Position numbers and translations under genes: made by a program | Assembly (NCBI GenBank): GCA_030837785.1 | Contig: JAUQYA010000159.1 | Location: 1-45,522 of the forward strand | Reading direction: 5' to 3' | DNA length: 45,522 nucleotides | Origin: Albidovulum sp. | GTDB lineage: Bacteria > Pseudomonadota > Alphaproteobacteria > Rhodobacterales > Rhodobacteraceae | Notes under the pieces: model-generated | Told to the model about the DNA's origin: nothing | Database searches by the model: none | Seen by the model: only the letters and a program-made list of their open reading frames with translations | Shown here: piece after piece, positions 24,928-33,545 of the stretch | How positions within the stretch are numbered: the stretch's first letter is position 1 | Layout: every line of letters starts with the position of its first letter

Positions 24928-27114
24928 TCATTCTGCAGGTTGGGTCTTGGGTTGGTTCGGATGCCCGGTCAGGTCGCGCGGCGGAACCGCCCCCGCGGTT
25001 CCGCGGCGCTTCATCTTCTTGATGACCACCGGGCAGATGGTCTTCGACTGGTAGAGAACCTGGCAGTGCAGGCAATCGACGCATTCGTTCGGGTTGATCT
25101 CGCCCGTCGGATGGATGGCCTGGACGGGGCACTGGTTGGCGCAGGTCTGGCAGGGGTTGCCGCATTCCTTGTAGCGCTTCAGCCAGTCGAACATCCGCAG
25201 CCGGGCCGGGATCGCCAGCGCCGCACCCAGGGGGCAAAGATAGCGGCAGTAGAACCGCTCGACGAAGAGCCCCGCGATCAGCAGCGCCGCCGCATAGGCC
25301 ACGAAGGGCCAGGCGCGGACAAATTTCAGCACGATCGCGGTCTTGAACGGTTCCACCTCGGCCAGATGCTCGGCCTGTTCAATGCTCATCAGGCTCACGC
25401 CGAAGAGGCCGAGGAAGATCATGTATTTCAGCGGCCACAGCCGTTCGTGCAGGCCCCACGGCAGCGTCCATTGCGGGACGTGCAGCGCCTTGGCGATGCG
25501 GTTGGTCAGCTCCTGCAGCGCACCGAAGGGGCAAAGCCAGCCGCAATAGGCACCCCTGCCCCAGAACAGAAGCGCGGCAGCGACCGAGAACCACAGGATG
25601 AACGTCAGGGGATCGAGCAGGAAGGCCTGCCACGAGAACCCGGTCACCAGCGCACCGAAGAGCGCCATCAGGTTGACGACCGAAAGCTGCGCATTGGCCA
25701 TCCAGCCCAGCCAGACCAGCGTCACCGTGAGGTAGCCGATGCGGAACCAGAAGAAGAGCCGCGCGTTCCGGGTGGTCCATTTCTGGAAGAAGAACACCGA
25801 GGTCAGCACCAGAAGCATCGCCCCCAGGCCCACGATCTCGGGTTTCGATCCGAGCCAGATCTTCTTCCACAGATGGGCCTGCGCGCTGCTCTCGTCCTGC
25901 GCGGCCGCGGCCTCGGCAGAACCGGTTACGGCGGCGGCGGGAGCCGTCGCGACCGCACGCAGGTATTGCTGCGGCAACTGGTAGCCCAGGTCGAAGGTGG
26001 AGAAGAGCTTCTCCACCGGCCCGACCTCGCGATGCACCAGAAGCTGGATGCGGAAGGGTTTCGTCGGGTCGAAACCCGCGTCGGCGGGAATCTTGAAGAG
26101 GTCGGCCTCGGCGAAGTCCGGCGCGCCGTCGGCGGCAACGCCGACCAGCCGCCGGTGCATCCTGTCGCGGAAGCGGACCGAGACATCGTCCTGGATCAGC
26201 ACGATCCGGTCGAAGATGCCGCCACGGACATAGCCCGAGCCCTTGAAGCTGTAGAGCCCCCGCCCGACCACGACGATGGCGTTCTCGCCGGGCCGCAGCC
26301 AGCCCGCGAGGTTCGCGTATTCCGCCTCGCCGAGAACCGCCTTGCCGATGGCGGGAACCGAGACGAGCGCCGTCTGCATCTCGATGAAGGTCGTCTCGGG
26401 GGCCTCGGTCAGCGCCCGTTCGGCGGCCCGCTTGTCGTCGAGCGCGGCGAAGGCCGCGTTGACCTGGCTCACGTCCAGCGACAGCCGCCGCAGCGTGCCA
26501 TCGCCCTCCATCGTCATCCAGTCCTTCGGCGCAGCCGCGTCGGGATTGATCTCGAAGGCGGGGCCGCTGGGCTTCGCCTCGGCCGCGAGGCCGCCGAGCC
26601 CGAGCGCGCGGGCGACCTTCAGCCCCGAGCGCACGATGGAATCGTCGATCACCATCACCGTGACGGTCGCGCCCGAGATGATGTCCACGTCATGCGATGT
26701 TCCGCCCGCCTGCGCCTCGGCCACCAGGTCGAGGCCCGCGTAGCCGGCGGCCAGCGCCTTCATCTTTGCTTCGGGAATGCCGATCAGGACGATGGGTTCG
26801 GAATGCTTCACCAGCTTGACGCCGATGATCTTGGCGTCCTTGTCCACCGCAACCATCACGTGGATCGGCTTGCCGGAATAGCCCGTGGTGCCGACGAAAT
26901 CCGATGTGATGAAGGCCCAGCCGATGGTTTCGCCGCCTTTCAGGACGGGAACGACCGGCAGGTCTTGCTGCGGCGGGCCGAAGGCGTCGGCACCTGCGAC
27001 CAGATCGGAGGCCGCGACCTCGCCGATGTATTTCGACAGCACCGGCTCGGCGGCGGCCGGCACGATGGCGAGGCAGAAAGCAAGAATGGAAAGGAGAATT
27101 CGTAGGGCGTTCAT
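24928..27114 (-). CDS. nosR: NosR, membrane flavo-iron-sulfur electron donor/regulator for NosZ
   Basis: A 728-residue polytopic protein. A signal segment (ILLSILAFCLAIVPAAAE) leads a periplasmic FMN-binding domain containing DIISGAT, whose T150 should be flavinylated by NosX. Several transmembrane helices follow, then two cysteine motifs (YCGWLCPFGALQE and YCRYLCPLGA), and two ferredoxin-type [4Fe-4S] motifs at the end (CGNPCQTCANQCP and CVDCLHC). NosR supplies electrons from the quinol pool to NosZ and is needed for its expression. It starts within the nosC stop codon (ATGA overlap). Confidence 0.95.
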   Translation of the reverse strand: MNALRILLSILAFCLAIVPAAAEPVLSKYIGEVAASDLVAGADAFGPPQQDLPVVPVLKGGETIGWAFITSDFVGTTGYSGKPIHVMVAVDKDAKIIGVKLVKHSEPIVLIGIPEAKMKALAAGYAGLDLVAEAQAGGTSHDVDIISGATVTVMVIDDSIVRSGLKVARALGLGGLAAEAKPSGPAFEINPDAAAPKDWMTMEGDGTLRRLSLDVSQVNAAFAALDDKRAAERALTEAPETTFIEMQTALVSVPAIGKAVLGEAEYANLAGWLRPGENAIVVVGRGLYSFKGSGYVRGGIFDRIVLIQDDVSVRFRDRMHRRLVGVAADGAPDFAEADLFKIPADAGFDPTKPFRIQLLVHREVGPVEKLFSTFDLGYQLPQQYLRAVATAPAAAVTGSAEAAAAQDESSAQAHLWKKIWLGSKPEIVGLGAMLLVLTSVFFFQKWTTRNARLFFWFRIGYLTVTLVWLGWMANAQLSVVNLMALFGALVTGFSWQAFLLDPLTFILWFSVAAALLFWGRGAYCGWLCPFGALQELTNRIAKALHVPQWTLPWGLHERLWPLKYMIFLGLFGVSLMSIEQAEHLAEVEPFKTAIVLKFVRAWPFVAYAAALLIAGLFVERFYCRYLCPLGAALAIPARLRMFDWLKRYKECGNPCQTCANQCPVQAIHPTGEINPNECVDCLHCQVLYQSKTICPVVIKKMKRRGTAGAVPPRDLTGHPNQPKTQPAE

Positions 27115-27641
27115 GTGCGGGCTTCCGTCAGGGGTCGCCCGATCCGGTGGCACGGTCCGGTGAACTGCTCGCCCTCCGCAAGCGGCGGAACGGCGACGGG
27201 TGCCAGATCATGGATGCCGTGGGCCGCCTGCGGGGGACCACGGGTTTCGGGCCGAAGGTAGCGCGACGGCAGCAGAACCTGTCTTGCGGGCAGGACCTGG
27301 CTGACGGCCGTCACGTCAGGCGATGCGGGGCCGACAGGCGTCGGCGGCGTGGCGATTGCCGGCGTCCCGATACAATCGGGGCAAGTCCAGCAATCAGCCG
27401 GGGATTTTGCCGGGGCCCCGCCGGCGTCGAGGTAGATCGTCTTCATCCCCTCGTCCGAACAGATCACCATCTCGGTGCTGCCGGGCGAATGGACAAGGGC
27501 GATCGCACGGGCCTGTCCCGCCAGCGCGAGCGCCAATGCCAGCGTGGCGACGACGAACGCCTGACGAACGCCGCCCATGCGCCGGCATGACGCGCGGATG
27601 CGCGTCAGGATCGTGGCAAGGATGTTCGTGCGTCTCGGCAT
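27111..27641 (-). CDS. nosC: NosC-like protein with CxxCxxC motif
   Basis: A 176-residue protein directly before nosR. After a hydrophobic signal/anchor (AFVVATLALALALAGQARA) it has CWTCPDC (C84, C87, C90 with ATG at 27641), the CxxCxxC motif that marks NosC of Paracoccus-type nos clusters; its biochemical role is not established. The C-terminus is Pro-rich with a late lone Cys (GPCHRIG). The stop overlaps the nosR start by four bases, which supports it being translated. No good ribosome-binding site marks the start: 27641 is preferred; 27578 is an alternative; ATG at 27725 lies inside the FNR-like box and is unlikely. Confidence 0.72.
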   Translation of the reverse strand: MPRRTNILATILTRIRASCRRMGGVRQAFVVATLALALALAGQARAIALVHSPGSTEMVICSDEGMKTIYLDAGGAPAKSPADCWTCPDCIGTPAIATPPTPVGPASPDVTAVSQVLPARQVLLPSRYLRPETRGPPQAAHGIHDLAPVAVPPLAEGEQFTGPCHRIGRPLTEART

Positions 27642-27711
27642 CTGTCGCGTTTCGTCGGGGCGCGAATCCTGCGCCTGCGGCTCCAATTCACATTGTTGGG
27701 GATTATGCGTC

Positions 27712-27725
27712 TTGACGAAAGTCAT
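27712..27725 (-). promoter_or_regulatory. FNR/NNR-type box upstream of the nos cluster
   Basis: Read on the plus strand, TTGAC-GAAA-GTCAT differs by one base from a symmetrical TTGAC-N4-GTCAA site of the Crp/FNR family (FnrP, NNR/DNR). If used as a class II site (centre at -41.5), transcription of nosC would begin near 27677, about 36 bases before the preferred nosC start; the -10 region (TGAATT) is only fair. This is expected regulation for a nos operon, but the site is assigned by eye. Confidence 0.5.
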
Positions 27726-27761
27726 CTTCCCCTGCGACAAATCGTGGCGGGCCGCGGCCAG

Positions 27762-27794
27762 GACCGGCGCCACGACTGGCGCCACGACCGGCGC
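27762..27794. repeat. Imperfect 12-bp tandem repeat (about 2.8 copies)
   Basis: GACCGGCGCCAC, GACTGGCGCCAC and a partial GACCGGCGC follow head to tail in the gap between nosC and the class V aminotransferase gene. No function is evident; slipped-strand expansion is likely. Confidence 0.5.
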
Positions 27795-27818
27795 ACGAGC
27801 CTGCACGAGGCGACCACC

Positions 27819-29000
27819 CTACCCCGCGATCTCGGCGCGCAGTGCGGTGACAAGCCTGTCTCCGTCATCGCTGCTAGTGTAGCCCTGCACCGAAACCCGT
27901 GCCAGGCATATGTCCCGCCAGCGGTAGCACGGGATCTCCACGCCGCGCGCCCTCAGCGCAAGGTGAAGCGCCGCCGTGTCGCAGTCTGGCAGCGGCAGCG
28001 CGATCATCTGCGGGGCACTCGTCCCGGGCGGGCCAAGCGGCGTGCGGCCCGTCACCTCGGCCACGCGGTGGGCGATCGCCCACGCAAGGTTGTGGCTGCG
28101 GGCGGCAACGGCGGACCAGTCGTGATCGGCCCGGAACCGGAGCGCGGCGGGCACGGCCAGCCAGGCCGCCGGATCGCGGGTGCCCTGGAACTGGAACGCG
28201 TCCTGAAAGGCGGTGCCGCCGAACGGGCCGGGGGTTTCACGCGCCTCGGTCCAGCCGTGGCTGATCACGGCGGGCACGAGCGCCGCCTGCGCCTCGGCCC
28301 GCGCGTGCAGAAACGCGGTGCCCTTCGGCGCCATCAGCCACTTGTGGCAGTTGCCGACGTAGTAATCCGCCCCGAGTGCCGCGAGATCGAGCGCGATCTG
28401 GCCCGGCGCATGGGCGCCGTCGACGACGGTGACGATCCCGCGCGCCCGCGCCTCGGCCACGATCGCCTCCAGCGGAAACTCCAACGCGGTCGCAGAGGTG
28501 ACATGGCTGAGGAAGAGAACCCGCGTGCGGCCGGTCATCGCCTCGCGAAGCGCCTCGGTGAAAGTTGGCGCGGAAACCGGCAGGGGCACGCTGACCGGCC
28601 GGATCACCGCGCCGGTGCGCGCCGCGACGAAGGCCCAGGTCCTGGTCAGCGCGGCATATTCGTGATCGGTCGTCAGCACCTCGTCACCGGGACGCAGGCC
28701 GAGCGAGCGCGCGACGATATTGAGCCCCGCCGTCGCGTTCGTGACCCAGACGAGATCGTCCGGCAGGGCGCCCAGCTCCGCCCCGAGGGCGTGCCGGACT
28801 TCGGCGAAGCGGGCGGCAAGGTGCGACGGCTCCATGAAGGCAACGGGCTGGCACTCCAGCGCCTCCTGCCAGTGCCTGTAGTCGTCCATCACCGGGCGGG
28901 GACAGGCGCCGTAGGACCCGTGGTTGAGGAAGGCGACCGAAGGGTCGAGAAGGAAGTGGCGGGCAAGATCGGCGGTCAACGCAGGCTCCCTGAAAGACAC
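27819..29000 (-). CDS. Class V aminotransferase (isopenicillin-N-epimerase/cysteine desulfurase-like)
   Basis: A 393-residue fold-type I PLP enzyme. Seen are FLNHGSYGACPRPVM, VWVTNATAGLNIVARSL, LTTDHEYAALTRTW, the PLP-contacting VVDGAHAPGQIALDL and the Schiff-base Lys in YYVGNCHKWLMAPKGTAFL. These are the hallmarks of the isopenicillin-N epimerase-like branch; the real substrate in bacteria of this kind is generally unknown. GTG at 29000 has no clear ribosome-binding site; TTG at 28979, seven codons in, has GGGAG six to seven bases upstream and may be the real start. It lies 18 bases behind the LysR gene on the same strand, so the two may be cotranscribed. Confidence 0.8.
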   Translation of the reverse strand: MSFREPALTADLARHFLLDPSVAFLNHGSYGACPRPVMDDYRHWQEALECQPVAFMEPSHLAARFAEVRHALGAELGALPDDLVWVTNATAGLNIVARSLGLRPGDEVLTTDHEYAALTRTWAFVAARTGAVIRPVSVPLPVSAPTFTEALREAMTGRTRVLFLSHVTSATALEFPLEAIVAEARARGIVTVVDGAHAPGQIALDLAALGADYYVGNCHKWLMAPKGTAFLHARAEAQAALVPAVISHGWTEARETPGPFGGTAFQDAFQFQGTRDPAAWLAVPAALRFRADHDWSAVAARSHNLAWAIAHRVAEVTGRTPLGPPGTSAPQMIALPLPDCDTAALHLALRARGVEIPCYRWRDICLARVSVQGYTSSDDGDRLVTALRAEIAG

Positions 29001-29018
29001 TTTCGGGCGGAACAGACC

Positions 29019-29936
29019 CTATCGCGGCAGCATCGCCTCGCCATCCGGATCGGCGGCCTCGGCGATGAGCCAGTCGCGGAAGGCTTGCAGCGGCGGATAC
29101 CAGGTGCCCACGGCGGGCCAGACGAGGTAATAGGCCTCGGGGCCCCCGACCGGCTCGCCGAAGGCGCGGACAAGGCGACCGTCGGCAAGCTCGGCCTTGG
29201 CGAGGAACTCCGGCAGGAGCGCCACGCCGAGGCCGTGGATCACCGCCTGGATCATCGGCGCGAACTGGTCGAACAGCATCCCCTGCGGCACCGGCCCCTC
29301 GACCCCGTGATGGGCGAACCAGCGCGTCCAGGCATTGGGCCGGGTTTCCAGTTGCAGAAGCGGCAGGCCGATCAGGTCGCGCGCCCGGGCGGCGGGATGA
29401 GCCGACTGGAACGATGGCGCGCAGCAGGCGACGAGCCGTTCGTCAAACAGCCGGGCAGAGCCTGCGCCGGCCCAGTCGTCGCGGCCGAAATGGATCGCGG
29501 CGTCGAACCCCTCCTCCTCGAAGTCGAAGGGCTTAAGCCTTGTGCCGAGGTTGATCGTGACGCCGGGATGGGCGGCCAGGAACCGCGGCAGCCGTGGCGC
29601 CAGCCAGCGGGTGCCGAAGGTGGGCAGGATCGCAAGCGACAGCGTGCCGCCGCCGGTGTTCGACCGTACCCGCATCGAGCCGCGCGACACGAGGTCGAGC
29701 GCCTTGCCCACATCGCGCGCATAGGCGAGCGCATGGTCCGTGGGCACAAGCCGCCGACGTTCGCGCAGGAAGAGCGTAACGCCAAGTTGCGCCTCCAGAT
29801 TCTGGATCAGCCGGCTGACCGCGCCCTGCGTCAGATCGAGGTCGCGCGCGGCTGCGAGCGTCGAGCCGGTGCGGATCACCGCCTCGAACGCGGTGAGAAG
29901 AGAGATCGACGGCAGGAGCCGCCTGGGCGTCGCCAT
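29019..29936 (-). CDS. LysR-family transcriptional regulator (GcvA/GcdR-like)
   Basis: A 305-residue LysR protein. The N-terminal HTH (FEAVIRTGSTLAAARDLDLT then VSRLIQNLEAQLGVTLFLRE, residues ~15-60) is followed by a periplasmic-binding-like effector domain (from ~90). It is divergent from glutaryl-CoA dehydrogenase, the place where GcdR is found in many proteobacteria, so glutaryl-CoA or glutarate catabolism is the likely target. GGAAAGA precedes the ATG at 29936. Confidence 0.87.
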   Translation of the reverse strand: MATPRRLLPSISLLTAFEAVIRTGSTLAAARDLDLTQGAVSRLIQNLEAQLGVTLFLRERRRLVPTDHALAYARDVGKALDLVSRGSMRVRSNTGGGTLSLAILPTFGTRWLAPRLPRFLAAHPGVTINLGTRLKPFDFEEEGFDAAIHFGRDDWAGAGSARLFDERLVACCAPSFQSAHPAARARDLIGLPLLQLETRPNAWTRWFAHHGVEGPVPQGMLFDQFAPMIQAVIHGLGVALLPEFLAKAELADGRLVRAFGEPVGGPEAYYLVWPAVGTWYPPLQAFRDWLIAEAADPDGEAMLPR

Positions 29937-29952
29937 ATATTCTTTCCACTCA

Positions 29953-29978
29953 TATTGTCACGCCACAATAGCGCTATT
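29953..29978. promoter_or_regulatory. Overlapping palindromes in the lysR/gcdH gap
   Basis: TATTGT-N6-ACAATA (29953-29970) is a perfect 6+6 inverted repeat, and it overlaps by four bases a perfect 12-bp palindrome AATAGCGCTATT (29967-29978). Both lie in the 121-base divergent gap. A LysR regulator would use such sites for activation and autorepression. A possible gcdH promoter follows at TTCAGC (29977-29982), a 17-base spacer and TAGTGC (30000-30005). Confidence 0.5.
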
Positions 29979-30057
29979 CAGCGCAGAGGCAATCGCGCAT
30001 AGTGCATAGGAACCTGGACGAGGGGCAGAGCGCGCCCCGCCACGACACGAGGATCGA

Positions 30058-31266
30058 ATGGCCCTGAAACCGAAAGATGCCCCCGACCTTTCCCGTTTCG
30101 ACTGGGAAGATGCCTTCCGTCTGGATGACCAGTTGTCCGAAGAGGAACGGATGTTGCGCGACGGCGCCCGCGCCTATGCGCAGGAAAAGCTCCAGCCGCG
30201 GGTGATCGCGGCCTACCGCGAGGAAAAGACCGATCCGGCGATCTTCCGCGAGATGGGCGAGATGGGGCTTCTGGGCGTCACCGTGCCCGAGGAATACGGC
30301 GGGATCGGCGCCTCCTACGTCGCCTACGGGCTCATTGCGCGGGAGGTGGAGCGGGTCGATTCGGGCTACCGGTCGATGATGTCTGTGCAGTCCTCGCTGG
30401 TGATGTACCCGATCTACGCCTACGGGTCCGAGGAGCAGCGGCGGAAATACCTGCCGAAACTTGCGTCGGGCGAATACATCGGCTGCTTCGGCCTGACCGA
30501 GCCGGATGCGGGATCGGACCCCGCCGGGATGAAGACCCGCGCCACGAAAACGGCGAACGGCTATGTGCTGAACGGCTCCAAGATGTGGATCTCGAACGCA
30601 CCGATCGCCGATGTCTTCGTCGTCTGGGCGAAGTCGGAGGCGCATGGCGGCAAGATCCGGGGTTTCGTGCTCGACAAGGGCATGAAAGGTCTCACGGCAC
30701 CGAAGATCGGGGGCAAGCTCTCACTCCGCGCTTCGGTGACCGGCGAGATCGTGATGGACAATGTCGAGGTCGGAGAGGACGCGCTCCTGCCCAACGTCGA
30801 GGGGCTGAAGGGGCCGTTCGGCTGCCTCAACCGGGCGCGCTACGGCATTTCCTGGGGCGTCCTCGGCGCGGCCGAATTCTGCTGGCACGCGGCGCGCAGC
30901 TACGGGCTCGACCGCAAGCAGTTCAACCGCCCGCTCGCCCAGACCCAGCTTTACCAGAAGAAGCTCGCCGACATGATGACCGAGATCACGCTTGGCCTTC
31001 AGGGCAGCCTGCGCGTCGGCCGGCTGATGGACGAGGCCAAGGCCGCGCCCGAGATGATCAGCCTGGTCAAGCGCAACAACTGCGGCAAGGCGCTGGACAT
31101 TGCGCGGACGGCGCGCGACATGCACGGCGGCAACGGCATCCAGGAGGATTTCCAGGTGATGCGGCACATGGTCAACCTCGAGACGGTGAACACCTACGAG
31201 GGCACCCATGACGTCCATGCGCTGATCCTCGGCCGCGCGATCACCGGGTTGCAGGCGTTCTTCTGA
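30058..31266 (+). CDS. gcdH: Glutaryl-CoA dehydrogenase
   Basis: A 402-residue FAD acyl-CoA dehydrogenase that oxidises and decarboxylates glutaryl-CoA to crotonyl-CoA, late in lysine, tryptophan and glutarate catabolism. The N-terminus (LSRFDWEDAFRLDDQLSEEE) is typical of GcdH. GCFGLTEPDAGSDPAGMKTR and GSKMWISNAPIADVFVVWAK are flavin and substrate segments. The catalytic Glu is E381 in VNTYEGTHDVHALILGRAIT, a block nearly identical across known GcdH enzymes. GAGGAT lies six bases before the ATG. First gene of the plus-strand lysine operon. Confidence 0.96.
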   Translation: MALKPKDAPDLSRFDWEDAFRLDDQLSEEERMLRDGARAYAQEKLQPRVIAAYREEKTDPAIFREMGEMGLLGVTVPEEYGGIGASYVAYGLIAREVERVDSGYRSMMSVQSSLVMYPIYAYGSEEQRRKYLPKLASGEYIGCFGLTEPDAGSDPAGMKTRATKTANGYVLNGSKMWISNAPIADVFVVWAKSEAHGGKIRGFVLDKGMKGLTAPKIGGKLSLRASVTGEIVMDNVEVGEDALLPNVEGLKGPFGCLNRARYGISWGVLGAAEFCWHAARSYGLDRKQFNRPLAQTQLYQKKLADMMTEITLGLQGSLRVGRLMDEAKAAPEMISLVKRNNCGKALDIARTARDMHGGNGIQEDFQVMRHMVNLETVNTYEGTHDVHALILGRAITGLQAFF

Positions 31267-31271
31267 GTTCG

Positions 31272-31335
31272 CCTGCCGGGAATGCCTCCGCCGAAGGCGG
31301 TGCCGGACACGTCCGGCGGAGGAACTTCGGGCAGG
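31272..31335 (+). repeat. Compound REP-like hairpin between gcdH and the E1 gene
   Basis: Two nested perfect stem pairs are seen: CCTGCC (31272-31277) with GGCAGG (31330-31335), and CCTCCGCCG (31285-31293) with CGGCGGAGG (31314-31322). A smaller CCGGA/TCCGG hairpin lies within. The element fills the 89-base gap and could hold back exonucleases so that gcdH message is more abundant than the downstream part. No T-run. Confidence 0.55.
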
Positions 31336-31355
31336 ATGAAACCGCGGGGTTTGGA

Positions 31356-33545
31356 ATGGATCGAGCCGACATCGTTCACGAGAATTTCCTGAGGCGGGTC
31401 GCGGCGGGCGACCTGCCCGCAGGCAACGCCCCGAGGGGACCGCTTCCGGCGCCGGAGGCGGTTTCGGTGTTTCGGGCCGCCTGCCTGTCGCGCGCGCTCG
31501 ACCGGCAGGCGCGGGCGATGCAGAAGGCCGGGCAGGGCTTCTACACCATCGGCTCCTCGGGGCACGAGGGGATGGCGGCGGTCGCGGCGGCGCTGAGGCC
31601 CACCGACATCGCCTTCCTGCATTACCGCGACGCCGCCTTCCAGATCGCCCGCGCGGCGCAGGTGCCGGGCGAGACGCCGGCCTGGGACATGCTGTTGAGC
31701 TTCGCCTCCTCCTCTGAAGACCCGATCTCCGGGGGGCGGCACAAGGTCTTGGGCTCGAAGGCCCTCAACATCCCGCCGCAGACCTCGACGATCGCCTCGC
31801 ACCTGCCCAAGGCGGTGGGGGCAGCCTATTCCATCGGCGCCGCGCGACGGCACCGGCCGGAACATCAGGACGCGCCGGACGATTCCATCGTCTATTGCTC
31901 GTTCGGGGACGCCTCGGCCAACCATTCGACGGCGCAGGGGGCCTTCAACACCGCGGGCTGGACGGCGTTCCAGTCAGTGCCGCTGCCGCTGCTCTTCGTC
32001 TGCGAGGACAACGGCATCGGAATTTCCACCAAGACGCCCAGGGGCTGGATCGCGGCGAGTTTCGCGCACCGGCCGGGGCTGCGGTATTTCGCCTGCAACG
32101 GGCTCGACATCTACGAGACCTGGGCCGTGGCCAGGCAGGCGGCCGACTGGGTGCGCAGCCGGCGCAGGCCCGCCTTCCTGCATGTGGGCACGGTGCGGCT
32201 TTACGGCCACGCTGGCGCCGATGTGCCGACGACCTATCTGTCGCGCGAGGAGGTCGAGGCCGAGGAGGCGAACGACCCGCTGCTGCACAGCGTGCGGCTT
32301 CTCGACGAGGCCGGCGCCCTGACGCCCGCCGAGGCGCTGGCGATCTACGAGGAGACCTGCGCGCGCGTCGCCCGCGTCGCCGCCGAGGCGGTCACAAGGC
32401 CACGGCTGAAGACCGCAAGCGAGGTGATGGCGAGCCTGATCCCGCCGAAACGTCTCTGCAAGCCCACCAACGGCCCCACGCCCGAGGCCCGCGCCGCGGC
32501 CTTCGGCGGCGACCTGAAGGCGATGGACGAGCCGCAGATCATGTCTCGGCTCATCAACTGGGCGCTGACCGACCTGATGCTGGAACATCCCGAGATCGCC
32601 CTGATGGGCGAGGACGTCGGCCGCAAGGGTGGCGTCTACGGCGTTACCCAGAAGCTGACCGCCCGCTTCGGGCCGGACCGGGTGATCGACACGCTTCTCG
32701 ACGAACAGTCGATCCTCGGCCTTGCCATCGGCATGGCGCAGAACGGCTTCATCCCGATACCGGAGATCCAGTTCCTCGCCTACCTGCACAATGCCGAGGA
32801 CCAGTTGAGGGGCGAGGCAGCAACGCTGCCATTCTTCTCCAACGGGCAATACACCAACCCGATGGTGGTGCGGATCGCCGGTCTCGGCTACCAGAAGGGC
32901 TTCGGCGGGCATTTCCACAACGACAACTCGGTGGCCGTGCTGCGCGACATTCCGGGCCTGATCCTCGCCTGCCCGTCAAACGGGGCGGATGCCGCGAAGA
33001 TGCTGCGCGAATGCGTCCGGCTCGCGCGGGAGGAACAGCGGCTGGTGGTGTTCCTGGAACCGATCGCGCTTTATCCGATGCGCGACCTCCACGGTGACAA
33101 GGACGGCGGCTGGATGCGACCCTATCCTGCCGGAAACGAGGGGATTCCCTTCGGCGAGGTCGGCGTGCAGGGCGAGGGCACCGACCTTGCCATCGTCAGC
33201 TTCGGCAACGGCGTCTACCTGTCGCGGCAGGCCGAGCGGCGGCTGGCCGAGGCGGGGGTGAAGGCCCGCGTCATCGACATGCGCTGGCTGTCGCCGCTCC
33301 CGGCCGATGCGCTGGTCGAGGCGGTTCGGGGCGCGCAGCGCATCCTGATCGTCGACGAGACCCGGCGCACGGGCGGCATTGCCGAGGCGCTGATGGCGCT
33401 CTTCACCGAAAGGACCGATGTGCCGCACGCGCGGATCACCGCCGAGGACAGCTTCATCGCCACCGGCCCGGCCTATGCGGCAACGATGCCCTCGGCGGAT
33501 GGCATATACCAGGCGGCGATGGCGCTGATCGGGGGCACGAGATGA
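31356..33545 (+). CDS. Fused 2-oxoacid dehydrogenase E1 (alpha-beta), ThDP-dependent
   Basis: A 729-residue single-chain E1. The alpha half (about 1-370) has FYTIGSSGHEGMAAVAAALR, HYRDAAFQ, and a ThDP/Mg motif that reads GDASANHS...EDN (184-219), with Ala replacing the usual third Gly. The beta half (about 385-729) has LMGEDVGRKGGVYGVTQKL, GMAQNGFIPIPEIQFLAYLH and IRWLSPLP-type (MRWLSPLPADALVEA) segments. Families that use such chains decarboxylate pyruvate or branched-chain 2-oxoacids. Between glutaryl-CoA dehydrogenase and aminoadipate-semialdehyde dehydrogenase, 2-oxoadipate is the natural candidate substrate. No E2 (lipoyl acyltransferase) or E3 gene is in the window; the next gene, with a four-base ATGA overlap, is a FabD-like acyltransferase. 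Substrate and partner are inference. Confidence 0.82.
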   Translation: MDRADIVHENFLRRVAAGDLPAGNAPRGPLPAPEAVSVFRAACLSRALDRQARAMQKAGQGFYTIGSSGHEGMAAVAAALRPTDIAFLHYRDAAFQIARAAQVPGETPAWDMLLSFASSSEDPISGGRHKVLGSKALNIPPQTSTIASHLPKAVGAAYSIGAARRHRPEHQDAPDDSIVYCSFGDASANHSTAQGAFNTAGWTAFQSVPLPLLFVCEDNGIGISTKTPRGWIAASFAHRPGLRYFACNGLDIYETWAVARQAADWVRSRRRPAFLHVGTVRLYGHAGADVPTTYLSREEVEAEEANDPLLHSVRLLDEAGALTPAEALAIYEETCARVARVAAEAVTRPRLKTASEVMASLIPPKRLCKPTNGPTPEARAAAFGGDLKAMDEPQIMSRLINWALTDLMLEHPEIALMGEDVGRKGGVYGVTQKLTARFGPDRVIDTLLDEQSILGLAIGMAQNGFIPIPEIQFLAYLHNAEDQLRGEAATLPFFSNGQYTNPMVVRIAGLGYQKGFGGHFHNDNSVAVLRDIPGLILACPSNGADAAKMLRECVRLAREEQRLVVFLEPIALYPMRDLHGDKDGGWMRPYPAGNEGIPFGEVGVQGEGTDLAIVSFGNGVYLSRQAERRLAEAGVKARVIDMRWLSPLPADALVEAVRGAQRILIVDETRRTGGIAEALMALFTERTDVPHARITAEDSFIATGPAYAATMPSADGIYQAAMALIGGTR

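Noticed and set aside
23012..27105. Two long plus-strand open frames opposite nosZ and nosR (23012-25054 and 24940-27105)
   Set aside because: They are rich in Val/His/Asp/Arg without any domain, and lie antisense to fully conserved NosZ and NosR.
27726..27806. Longer N-terminus for NosC
   Set aside because: Starting at 27806 would translate the 12-bp tandem repeat and the FNR-like box; no NosC-like signal peptide would then be at the N-terminus.
27693..30002. A 769-codon plus-strand open frame opposite the class V aminotransferase and LysR genes
   Set aside because: It crosses two recognised genes and their gap, and has Arg-rich composition typical of antisense GC-rich DNA.
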